Source of the DNA: Candidatus Neomicrothrix sp. UBA2974
Lineage (GTDB): Bacteria > Actinomycetota > Acidimicrobiia > Acidimicrobiales > MedAcidi-G1
Direction of reading: 5' to 3'
Assembly: GCA_002348705.1 (NCBI GenBank)
Contig: DEAU01000003.1
Span: 12,650-20,243 of the forward strand
Length of the DNA: 7,594 nucleotides
The translations under genes were made by a program, and so were the position numbers. Shown one piece after another: positions 1 through 6,096 of this stretch; the first letter of the stretch is position 1; the number at the start of each line of letters is the position of its first letter. Under the pieces are notes generated by a model. It was not told the DNA's origin. It worked only from the letters and a program-made list of their open reading frames with translations, and did not search any database.

Positions 1-44
1 TACGGATCAGAAGGTTGGGGGTTCGAGTCCCTCCGAGCGCGCCA
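1..44 (+). tRNA. tRNA-Arg(ACG), 3' half only (cut by window edge)
   Basis: The window opens at U33 of an anticodon loop. Bases 2-4 read ACG, followed by GA (positions 37-38) and the 3' strand of the anticodon stem (7-11). A 5-base variable loop follows (12-16), then a T arm with GGGGG (17-21), loop TTCGAGT (22-28) and CCCTC (29-33, one G-U pair). The acceptor 3' strand is 34-40, the discriminator is G41, and CCA is encoded at 42-44. Anticodon ACG, read as ICG after deamination, decodes CGN arginine codons. The 5' half (acceptor, D arm, anticodon stem 5' strand) lies outside the window, so the acceptor pairing cannot be checked. The gene converges on the minus-strand cupredoxin gene, whose stop lies 38 bp away. 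Confidence 0.93.
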
Positions 45-82
45 AACGCCTTCACAGGCCAGGACCACCAACTGGTTCGGCC

Positions 83-1480
83 TCAGTTGACGATGATGTT
101 GGCAGTCATGTCGGGATGGAGAGCGCAGAAGTAGCTGTAGGTGCCTGGCGTCGAAGTGTCCAACTGCCAGTTGTCGCCGGGCTCCAGAAGGCCCGAATCG
201 AAGGAGTCCAGGGCGGGATCGTCGGGGGTGCCAGCACTGACCGTATGGGGTACCGAGTCGCTGTTGTTGAAGTAGACGGCCTCGCCGGCAGTCACCTCGA
301 TAGCGGACTCGAAGGCGAAGTTGGTGATGAGCGACTGGCGGGCGTTCTCGGGGAAGTCGCTGCCACGCACCATCGAAGCCAAGCGAATGTCGGCGTCTTC
401 TCGGAACGGGGTGATCGAGGAATTCCACATCGAGAAAACGCCCAACTCGTTGTCGTGGGCGGGATCCACCCACGCATGAAGCATCCAGCCGATGGCGTCG
501 TGGAACTGCCCACCCAGGCCAGCACACTCCTCCCGGGTCACGAACTGGTCAACGCCCTTGCGGTTGCCGCGACAAAGGTTGAAGTGCGAGTGCCAGTTGT
601 CCAGTCCGCCGGTGAAGCCTTCGGGGTGGTCGAAGCCAATGATCTCGGGCGAGATGACGAACGCCGTGCCCACCAGTTGCATGGGCTCACCTGTCCATCT
701 CCCCTCGGAGCACTGGCCCAGCGCCCCGGTGGGTAGGGAGTCGTCAGCCAACGCGTAGAGCAGGATCTGTGGGCTGCCCGGGTCGAAGCCCCGCCTCATG
801 CTGGAGAGGTTGTAGAAGTGCGATCCCATGTTCGGGGTCTGGATCCGGTCGGAGATGTGGCCGGCGCGACAGGCGTCGTTGACGTCTCGGTGCTCCTCCA
901 TGAAGGCGTTCAGTTCGTCCAACTCGGCGACCAACGCGCCCAGTTCGTCAGGGTCCAGCTCCAATTCCTCAGGAATACTCCCGCCGCTCTCGTGCAACTC
1001 CTTGAGTTCGAGGTACGAACAGGGCAGGTCGGGATCCTGACAGCGGACCTGATCACCGACCGGACCCTCCACCAGCGTGGGCACCACGCCGGCAGAGGTC
1101 TCGCGGAAGACGTAACGGGTATAGCCAGGGGCGCCGCCTGCCTGGGGGTCCAAGTCGTCCGGCAGGAGCCAAGCGGCCTCGGCCTGCGAGAACCCGGCTG
1201 CCTCGGCCACATAGGCCTGGAGTTGCTCAGCGGTCTGGATGGCGCCGATGTCGATGGTGGTGGGCGCCACAGTGGTCGTGATGGCGGTTGCGGTGGTTGT
1301 GGTGGGCGCCACAGTGGTCATGATGGCGGTTGCGGTGGTTGTGGTGGGCGCCACAGTGATCGTGATGGCGGTTGCGGTGGTTGTGGTGGGCGCCACAGTG
1401 GTGGGCGCAGCCACCTCGTTGTTGGAGGCGCATCCGGCTAGGAGCACCACCAGCAGCCAGATAGGTCGAAGAAAGTCCAC
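83..1480 (-). CDS. Lipoprotein with Thr-rich repeat linker, His/Cys-rich domain and C-terminal amicyanin-like cupredoxin domain
   Basis: This 465-residue protein is probably a surface-anchored copper protein. Residues 1-17 form a lipoprotein signal with lipobox LAGC and lipidated Cys17. Residues 25-75 are a Pro/Thr/Ala linker with three 14-residue repeats. The middle region (about 80-370) has conserved-looking WHSHFNLC (296-303), HDAIGWMLHAWV (327-338) and further Cys residues; it resembles an uncharacterised putative metal-binding domain, but I cannot name a family. Residues about 380-465 form a cupredoxin domain with the four type 1 copper ligands His412, Cys452, His455 and Met458. The C-x2-H-P-x-M spacing is that of amicyanin, pointing to electron transfer or copper binding outside the membrane. 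The start is GTG, and an in-frame TAG four codons upstream rules out a longer protein. No Shine-Dalgarno is visible, so translation may be leaderless. By eye the gene is richer in G+C than the P450 gene beside it. The cupredoxin call is firm; the physiological role is unknown. Confidence 0.9.
   Translation of the reverse strand: MDFLRPIWLLVVLLAGCASNNEVAAPTTVAPTTTTATAITITVAPTTTTATAIMTTVAPTTTTATAITTTVAPTTIDIGAIQTAEQLQAYVAEAAGFSQAEAAWLLPDDLDPQAGGAPGYTRYVFRETSAGVVPTLVEGPVGDQVRCQDPDLPCSYLELKELHESGGSIPEELELDPDELGALVAELDELNAFMEEHRDVNDACRAGHISDRIQTPNMGSHFYNLSSMRRGFDPGSPQILLYALADDSLPTGALGQCSEGRWTGEPMQLVGTAFVISPEIIGFDHPEGFTGGLDNWHSHFNLCRGNRKGVDQFVTREECAGLGGQFHDAIGWMLHAWVDPAHDNELGVFSMWNSSITPFREDADIRLASMVRGSDFPENARQSLITNFAFESAIEVTAGEAVYFNNSDSVPHTVSAGTPDDPALDSFDSGLLEPGDNWQLDTSTPGTYSYFCALHPDMTANIIVN
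1261..1401 (-). repeat. 42-bp coding tandem repeat, 3 full copies plus a partial one
   Basis: Copies lie at 1261-1302, 1303-1344 and 1345-1386, with the first 15 bases of a fourth at 1387-1401. The full copies differ at only one or two positions (for example GGTCGTG, GGTCATG and GATCGTG near the same place). The 42-bp period keeps the frame and encodes 14-residue units of the form APTTTTATAITxTV, which make the linker between the lipidated Cys and the folded domains of the cupredoxin lipoprotein. Such near-identity at the DNA level suggests recent duplication by slippage or unequal recombination. Confidence 0.95.
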
Positions 1481-1588
1481 GGGTTTCGTCTAGCACACGG
1501 CTCGTCAGCGAATTGGCCGGTATCAGCCCAAAAAACCACTTTTTACTGCGGATTTGCGGCAGCCATACAGGCAGCCTTTGTGAAGTTC
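1481..1588 (-). other. Intergenic region between the P450-UbiB and cupredoxin genes
   Basis: This 108-bp gap must hold the end of the P450-UbiB transcript and/or the start of the cupredoxin one. On the minus strand it shows two direct copies of GGCTGCC 12 bp apart (1558-1564 and 1570-1576), a weak CTGC/GCAG hairpin (plus-strand 1547-1563), then an A5 run and a T6 run (about 1529-1545). The T6 run could belong to a poor intrinsic terminator, but the stem is only 4-5 bp and is separated from the T run. Near the cupredoxin GTG, TGCTAGAC resembles an extended -10 element about 6 bases before the start, which would fit a leaderless mRNA. No convincing -35 box is seen. Confidence 0.25.
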
Positions 1589-4516
1589 CTAAAGATCAGA
1601 ACCTGAGCGGACCAGCTCCGCCAGAGGTCGCACGCGATCCACCATTGAAACTCGCCGCTCGCTTAGTTGACGCCAGGTGAGGGTCGAAGCGTCATCCCGC
1701 AGTCCGACAGCCCTCCTCAGTGAAAGATCGGACACATCATCTGGCCTCACGGAAAATCCGATCTCGGTGGCCACCCTCACCCCGTTTCGGGCAAGAAATC
1801 CTCCTGCGATGTCGGAAAACGCCCCCAGCAGGTCCATGTCGGGATCAAGGATTTGAACCACAGAAGCAAGATAAGCAAAGTTCTTTGCAAACAGCATCAG
1901 TTCCTTGGGGATCCGGGCACCCGCTCCGAGAAGATCCCTAAGCAACCCTCGGAACTGTTGAACGAACTCCTCCTCGGAAAGCTCAAGCGGATCGAAGTCC
2001 GCACGATCCAATTGGAGGTCTTTGATCAGAGCCACAACATCGGCCTCTGGTGGAAAGGCTCCAAGGTCACGCACGCCCAAAATCTGTGCCTCAAGATCTC
2101 CGGTCATGACGCCAACTACATAACGAAGAAAAGCAACTCTCCGTTGACCATCGAGTCGGCCAGTGATTCCAAAATCGACAAGGCTGACGTTGCCCGAATC
2201 TCCAAGGAACACATTCCCTGCATGAAAATCTCCGTGGAACACGCCGTGGATGACCGCACCCTCAAGAAGGCCTTCAACCATCTGCCGGAAAACTGCCGCA
2301 ACTTGTTCTGAGTCGGCTGAAAACTCCTGAACTTCCCCAAGGGGTACACCGCCGACGCGACTCATAACAATGACTCTTTCTGTTACTAGGTCCAAAACAG
2401 GACTCGGTACCTCCCAGATATGCCGCGGGTTGGCTCGAAGAGCTCTATCCACTTCAAAGAGATTGGCCACTTCAAGTTTGAAATCCAGTTCCTCGCAGAT
2501 GGTCTCGCCGAACAGTTCAACCAGAGCCGGAGGGTTTGAAAGCGCAGTAATTGGAATTTTCCCGACAAGTCGGGGAGCCACCCAGGCCATCACCCGCAGG
2601 TCCGAGGTGACTTTTCGGCGGATGCCAGGACGTTGGACTTTCACCACAACCGGAGTTCCATCGAGTAGTTCGGCATCGTGGACTTGGGCAATCGAGGCTG
2701 ATGCCAATGGTCGCTCACTAATCGATGCGAAGGTTTCCCTGATTGGACCTAGTTCACGAGTCAGGACTTTCTTCATGGTGAGCCAAGATTCTGGCTCGAC
2801 ACGATCCCGGCACCTCCGGCATTCCTCGACAAGGCCTTCCGGAAACACCCCCTCTGCTGCCGAGATCAACTGAGCCAACTTGACATACGTCGGTCCCTGT
2901 CTCTCAGCCGCCTTTCGCAGGCGGACATACAAGGCCGGTTTATGTTCGATCTCTTGTTTTCTCCGGTCGAAGATCCTCCATTTCAGAAAAGCCCAACCGA
3001 AGCGCCAGAGCGTCAGAACGAGCCTTGGTAAAGGTGGAAACGTGGGTTGGCTCAACAACTTTGGGATGCCTGCTTGTACCAAATTTCGCCTATTCACCGC
3101 CTGGCGTATCCAGGAGTCTTCGGCTGAAGAAGATGCATTCACTCCCGAGGAGATGTGGCTGGTTCGCTCCACTGTCCCCCCAACGGGCTCGACCTCCAAG
3201 GATTTCTGATTCGAGGAATTCTGGATTTCGATCTCTATATGCGATGGACCCCAGATCCCCATGGAGAGAGGCTTCCAAGAGACAGGGCCGACAAGCCTGA
3301 ATGCCGGAACCTGCTCGACAAAAGCTGCCAGTGCCTCTTGAAGTTCAGCTCGAGCCAGGAACGCCCCCAGACAGTGGTGGGCACCACTGCCGAACGCCAA
3401 ATGCGGACAACTTTGACTCCGTTTGATATCGAATCGATAGCCATCACTTTCTCCCACTTGGCTAAGCGCTGCAGCATGGAGCCCGATGAGAACAGTGGTG
3501 CCGGCAGGGAAGAAAAAGCCGTCGACGACCAGATCCTGGGAAGCCAGGCGGGCCGTGGAACGCACAGCTCCGATGTAGCGAAGAGATTCTTCGATGGCCG
3601 CCGGGATGAGCGTCCGGTCCTGCCGGAGGGCGGCGTATTGCTCCGGGTGATCACCCAGAACTGCCAGAGTCGCTCCCAACTGATTACGAGTCGTATCTGT
3701 CCCAGCAAGCAGGACTGCCTCGACCATCGCGACAAGTTCATCTCGGCTGAGATGATCAGCCTGTTCATAAGTGCTGACTAGATCACCGATTAGGCCCTCG
3801 CATGAAGAACCAGACTGCTCATCGATTAGACGATTGACGTATCCGTCCAACTCTTGCTGGGCGACAGTCACGTCACCGAGTCGCGAGAGCACCGCTTCGG
3901 TGTCTGCATCAAGCGCAGAAAAGATCGTGTCAGCCCAACGATCAAAGAGTTTCCAATCTCGGTCATCAGTTCCAAGCAGACGACAGATGACGGGGATTGG
4001 ATACGGCCGGCAGAACTTGTCAATTAAGTCCCCCCCTCCATCGGAACAAAAGCGTTCGACAAGATTGTCTGCGTGTTCCCTCATAAAAGGTCTTAGGCGA
4101 TCGGCCCCACCTGAGGTAAAGGAACTGTTAACCAGGCGACGGAGTCGACGATGGTCCTCGCCCTCTACCGAAAGAACATTCGGTCTCATTCTCAGGCTCG
4201 TTGGAACGTCCGGAATAGGCACCTGGGACCTAGCCAATAGATTCTCCAAGTCAGCCGAAACAGAATCCATGCGATCAAGCATCGATACCCCGGCCAATAC
4301 TGAAAACCATTTCGGATCCCGGAGAATGCTCCTCGCCTGCTTGTAACCAAGCACCATTGGCCCAGCCGGTGTCGCCACGATCCATCCAGAATCTGCAGCA
4401 ACCTGCCGGATAGTCGCAATCAGATCACCGAAGTCACTGGGACGTATGTCAACAAACGGCAACGAACCCGGTGCTGAAACGTCAGTCAACTCCGTTATCG
4501 AAACGGTTCTATCCAT
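1589..4516 (-). CDS. Cytochrome P450 fused to an ABC1/UbiB (AarF/ADCK-like) atypical kinase
   Basis: This 975-residue protein (numbered from the ATG at 4516) joins two complete enzymes. The P450 half is about 1-430: I-helix AGTDTT (271-276), K-helix ExxR (Glu310-Arg313) and heme loop FGSGAHHC (375-382) with Cys382 as thiolate ligand. It looks like a soluble bacterial class I monooxygenase that needs an external ferredoxin. A polar, Ser-rich linker follows (about 431-470), then a helical lead-in and the UbiB half (about 530-905): KLAQ (546-549), ASAS loop (605-608), Lys626, ELD (676-678), catalytic HGDFHAGN (761-768) and DFG (781-783). Family members support ubiquinone or other isoprenoid-lipid metabolism and show ATPase rather than classical kinase activity. 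The usual motifs KxGQ and AAAS are altered here. No C-terminal transmembrane pair is evident. The ATG has GAGGAG 9 bases upstream. The frame is unbroken, without a stop or ATG between the halves. Substrate is unknown. Confidence 0.93.
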   Translation of the reverse strand: MDRTVSITELTDVSAPGSLPFVDIRPSDFGDLIATIRQVAADSGWIVATPAGPMVLGYKQARSILRDPKWFSVLAGVSMLDRMDSVSADLENLLARSQVPIPDVPTSLRMRPNVLSVEGEDHRRLRRLVNSSFTSGGADRLRPFMREHADNLVERFCSDGGGDLIDKFCRPYPIPVICRLLGTDDRDWKLFDRWADTIFSALDADTEAVLSRLGDVTVAQQELDGYVNRLIDEQSGSSCEGLIGDLVSTYEQADHLSRDELVAMVEAVLLAGTDTTRNQLGATLAVLGDHPEQYAALRQDRTLIPAAIEESLRYIGAVRSTARLASQDLVVDGFFFPAGTTVLIGLHAAALSQVGESDGYRFDIKRSQSCPHLAFGSGAHHCLGAFLARAELQEALAAFVEQVPAFRLVGPVSWKPLSMGIWGPSHIEIEIQNSSNQKSLEVEPVGGTVERTSHISSGVNASSSAEDSWIRQAVNRRNLVQAGIPKLLSQPTFPPLPRLVLTLWRFGWAFLKWRIFDRRKQEIEHKPALYVRLRKAAERQGPTYVKLAQLISAAEGVFPEGLVEECRRCRDRVEPESWLTMKKVLTRELGPIRETFASISERPLASASIAQVHDAELLDGTPVVVKVQRPGIRRKVTSDLRVMAWVAPRLVGKIPITALSNPPALVELFGETICEELDFKLEVANLFEVDRALRANPRHIWEVPSPVLDLVTERVIVMSRVGGVPLGEVQEFSADSEQVAAVFRQMVEGLLEGAVIHGVFHGDFHAGNVFLGDSGNVSLVDFGITGRLDGQRRVAFLRYVVGVMTGDLEAQILGVRDLGAFPPEADVVALIKDLQLDRADFDPLELSEEEFVQQFRGLLRDLLGAGARIPKELMLFAKNFAYLASVVQILDPDMDLLGAFSDIAGGFLARNGVRVATEIGFSVRPDDVSDLSLRRAVGLRDDASTLTWRQLSERRVSMVDRVRPLAELVRSGSDL

Positions 4517-4525
4517 GAACACTGA

Positions 4526-4531
4526 CTCCTC
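4526..4531 (-). promoter_or_regulatory. Ribosome binding site that sets the P450-UbiB start
   Basis: On the minus strand GAGGAG sits 9 bases before the ATG at 4514-4516 but only 3 bases before the in-frame GTG at 4520-4522. Normal spacing favours the ATG, so the protein begins MDRTV rather than two residues earlier. Confidence 0.7.
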
Positions 4532-4557
4532 GTACCAACTAACGAGTGTGTTGCCGA

Positions 4558-4607
4558 ATATCTGCTAGTCCAAAGCCAACTTCGCAGTCAGGCTCAACAA
4601 CAGATAT
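4558..4607. repeat. Inverted repeat in the leader of the P450-UbiB gene
   Basis: ATATCTG (4558-4564) and CAGATAT (4601-4607) are perfect 7-bp arms separated by 36 bases. A nested AGCC (4574-4577) and GGCT (4591-4594) can pair inside. The element lies about 40-90 bases upstream of the P450-UbiB ATG, in the 114-bp gap after the preceding gene. It could be a structured leader or a spaced operator. No T tract follows, so a terminator is unlikely. With arms this short, chance remains possible. Confidence 0.3.
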
Positions 4608-4630
4608 ATCCGCTCCCCTCACAATTCGCT

Positions 4631-5179
4631 CTAAGCGGCTGAGGTGCCAATCTCGGTGTCTTCCTTTTCGTAAGTTGCTGCCTTTGGGTCAACGCCCCCT
4701 CCAGCCAACAAGTCAAACTCTTCGTCGTTGCAGTAGTCGTTTTCGCTTTCCTTTGCATGCACCGCGAGGGCGATCGTCGCCGAAATAAGTGCCTCATGGG
4801 CCTCGTCAGCCTGACGAACAGCCCGGTCACAAAGAACGTCTAACCGCTCCCGGGCCTCTAGTAAGACCTGATAACGATGACTAGCCGCACCGGTCTCGCG
4901 GTCTATCGGCCCATCACCCGACGGAACCCGAGTTGTTCCGGTGAATCCTACAGTCCGGCCGTCAGCCTCAAGATTTACCGCAAACCGATCGTTGGATACC
5001 GCGTGGAGGTCGCACCCAGCCAGCCGCTCCTCCTCAGTAGCCAAGACGCGGTCCCGACAGAGCCGCTCCGCCTCCTGACGCGATAAGGCGTACTGCCGCG
5101 CTCGTTTAAGCACAACGTCTTCGGGCGTCTGGTTCGTATCAGCAGTCGCCAAGTCAGCGGATTCAGGGATTGTGGTCAT
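4631..5179 (-). CDS. Hypothetical protein, helical with acidic C-terminal tail
   Basis: I do not recognise this 182-residue protein. It has no signal peptide or membrane segment and is probably cytoplasmic. Residues about 20-55 form a charged helix rich in Arg and Glu. Residues 60-97 look like a small beta region, including GRTVGFTGTTRV. Residues 98-147 form a long amphipathic helix with possible coiled-coil character, followed by an acidic, disordered-looking tail (148-182). Cysteines lie at 41, 56, 117 and 150, without a recognisable metal-binding spacing. I start at the ATG at 5177-5179, which has AGAGGT 4 bases upstream. The GTG at 5201-5203 would add eight residues, but its CGGAG is only 2 bases away. 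The gene lies 102 bp after the SDR gene and 114 bp before the P450-UbiB gene, so a link to either is only positional. Confidence 0.72.
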   Translation of the reverse strand: MTTIPESADLATADTNQTPEDVVLKRARQYALSRQEAERLCRDRVLATEEERLAGCDLHAVSNDRFAVNLEADGRTVGFTGTTRVPSGDGPIDRETGAASHRYQVLLEARERLDVLCDRAVRQADEAHEALISATIALAVHAKESENDYCNDEEFDLLAGGGVDPKAATYEKEDTEIGTSAA

Positions 5180-5183
5180 GGAT

Positions 5184-5189
5184 ACCTCT
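5184..5189 (-). promoter_or_regulatory. Ribosome binding site that sets the start of the hypothetical gene
   Basis: AGAGGT on the minus strand, 4 bases before the ATG at 5177-5179. It is better placed than the CGGAG (5206-5210) that sits 2 bases from the upstream GTG, so it favours the shorter protein. Confidence 0.55.
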
Positions 5190-5215
5190 AATGATTCGTT
5201 CACTACTCCGAGGTT

Positions 5216-5237
5216 CGCGCGAGCGGACCATCGCGCG
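5216..5237. repeat. GC-rich inverted repeat upstream of the hypothetical gene
   Basis: CGCGCGA (5216-5222) and TCGCGCG (5231-5237) are perfect 7-bp arms around an 8-base loop. The stretch also contains an imperfect direct repeat (5217-5230 against 5233-5246, 12 of 14 bases equal). It lies between the SDR stop and the hypothetical start. As RNA it could form a strong hairpin in the leader of the hypothetical gene. There is no following T tract, so it is not a standard intrinsic terminator. It could also be an operator. Confidence 0.35.
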
Positions 5238-5281
5238 CGCGGACCCTCCAGATCTAGTCTCCACCTGTGACAGATCGCTCT

Positions 5282-6043
5282 TTAGGTACGCCAGGTACTT
5301 CGAAGTGATTCGAGTCCACCGTCCACAGAAATCGTTTGGCCACTGACGTAGCGAGCGGCTGGTGAAGCCAGAAAAACAGCCATCGCTGCAATATCTCGCC
5401 CTTCTACAAAGGTCCTCATCGAAAAATGGTCCTCGATGGTGGACAGGAGATCCTCCACTGGGATCCCAGTGATTTCAGACTCTGCAGCGACAACACGACG
5501 AACCCGATCACCGTCAACCGCACCGGGACAAAGTGCATTTACCCGAATACCGAACTCTCCCAATTCCATCGCCAAGGTGTCTGAAAGCCCTATCACTGCG
5601 TATTTGGATGCCGAGTAGGGCGATCGCATGGGTAAACCGGTAATGCCGGCAGTGGACGATGTCAGCAGAATCGACCCACCTTCAGCCTGTCGGAGAGCAG
5701 GAACTGCTCGACGACAGCACAGAAAGGCACTCCTCACGTTGACGGCCATCGTTCGGTCCCAGTCATGAACTTCTATTTCTTCGATGGGGCCTACAGGTCC
5801 AGTGACGCCGACGTTCGCGCAAAGTACGTCCAGACCATTCATTTCTGCTTTGACGTCCGCAAATAGTTGGTCGACTGCAGACACGTCGGAAACATCGAGC
5901 GCGCTGTAGCTACAGCCATCAGGCGCCTCGCCTTCTAAATCGGCGACATGAACTCTGGCGCCATCTGCAAGAAAGGCTTCGGCCATAGCCCGCCCAATCC
6001 CAGAAGCTCCGCCGGTGATCAGGACACGTTGCTGATGGTCCAA
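5282..6043 (-). CDS. Short-chain dehydrogenase/reductase (SDR), classical type
   Basis: This 253-residue cytoplasmic oxidoreductase has the usual length of classical SDRs. It carries the Rossmann glycine motif TGGASGIG (10-17), Asp35 at the end of strand beta-2 (which favours NAD(H) over NADP(H)), Asp50, structural Asn102, and the catalytic Ser130, Tyr143 and Lys147 in YSASK. The usual NNAG motif reads ANVG (76-79). The PG motif (173-174) is followed by AVDGDRVRRV, and the C-terminus has the common SGQTISVDGG. The likely reaction is NAD-dependent interconversion of a secondary alcohol and a ketone; the substrate cannot be told. The start is TTG with GAGGAGGTG just upstream. The gene begins 53 bp after the beta-propeller gene and lies two genes before the P450-UbiB fusion. 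An SDR acting on a P450-made hydroxyl group is plausible but is inference. Confidence 0.93.
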   Translation of the reverse strand: MDHQQRVLITGGASGIGRAMAEAFLADGARVHVADLEGEAPDGCSYSALDVSDVSAVDQLFADVKAEMNGLDVLCANVGVTGPVGPIEEIEVHDWDRTMAVNVRSAFLCCRRAVPALRQAEGGSILLTSSTAGITGLPMRSPYSASKYAVIGLSDTLAMELGEFGIRVNALCPGAVDGDRVRRVVAAESEITGIPVEDLLSTIEDHFSMRTFVEGRDIAAMAVFLASPAARYVSGQTISVDGGLESLRSTWRT

Positions 6044-6051
6044 CTGTCTTG

Positions 6052-6060
6052 CACCTCCTC
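6052..6060 (-). promoter_or_regulatory. Strong Shine-Dalgarno supporting a TTG start for the SDR
   Basis: GAGGAGGTG on the minus strand, about 9-10 bases before the TTG at 6041-6043. This supports the rare TTG start: the glycine motif begins at residue 10, so a later Met (residue 20) would cut into the cofactor site. Confidence 0.8.
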
Positions 6061-6096
6061 AGGGCTCGACCGGAACCTGATCGAGACTCCCAGAAC

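Noticed and set aside
56..83. AGGCC/GGCCT inverted repeat between tRNA and cupredoxin stop as a bidirectional terminator
   Set aside because: The stem is only 5 bp with a 18-base loop and there is no T tract on either strand.
1261..1401. CRISPR-like array
   Set aside because: The repeats are contiguous, in frame and lack unique spacers; they encode a protein linker.
818..1441. Long plus-strand open frame opposite the cupredoxin gene, with Gly/His-rich repeats
   Set aside because: It is the antisense shadow of the lipoprotein gene; its repeats merely mirror the 42-bp coding repeat, and it shows no recognisable domain.
1529..1576. Intrinsic terminator after the P450-UbiB gene
   Set aside because: The T6 run is present, but the nearest stem is only 4-5 bp with a 9-base loop and is about a dozen bases away from the T run.
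3155..4346. Plus-strand open frames opposite the P450 half
   Set aside because: They lie wholly within a gene whose protein has all P450 motifs, show no family features, and are expected by chance opposite a long coding region.
6065..6085. CTCGA/TCGAG inverted repeat before the SDR gene
   Set aside because: Only 5-bp arms around an 11-base loop; expected by chance in this composition.
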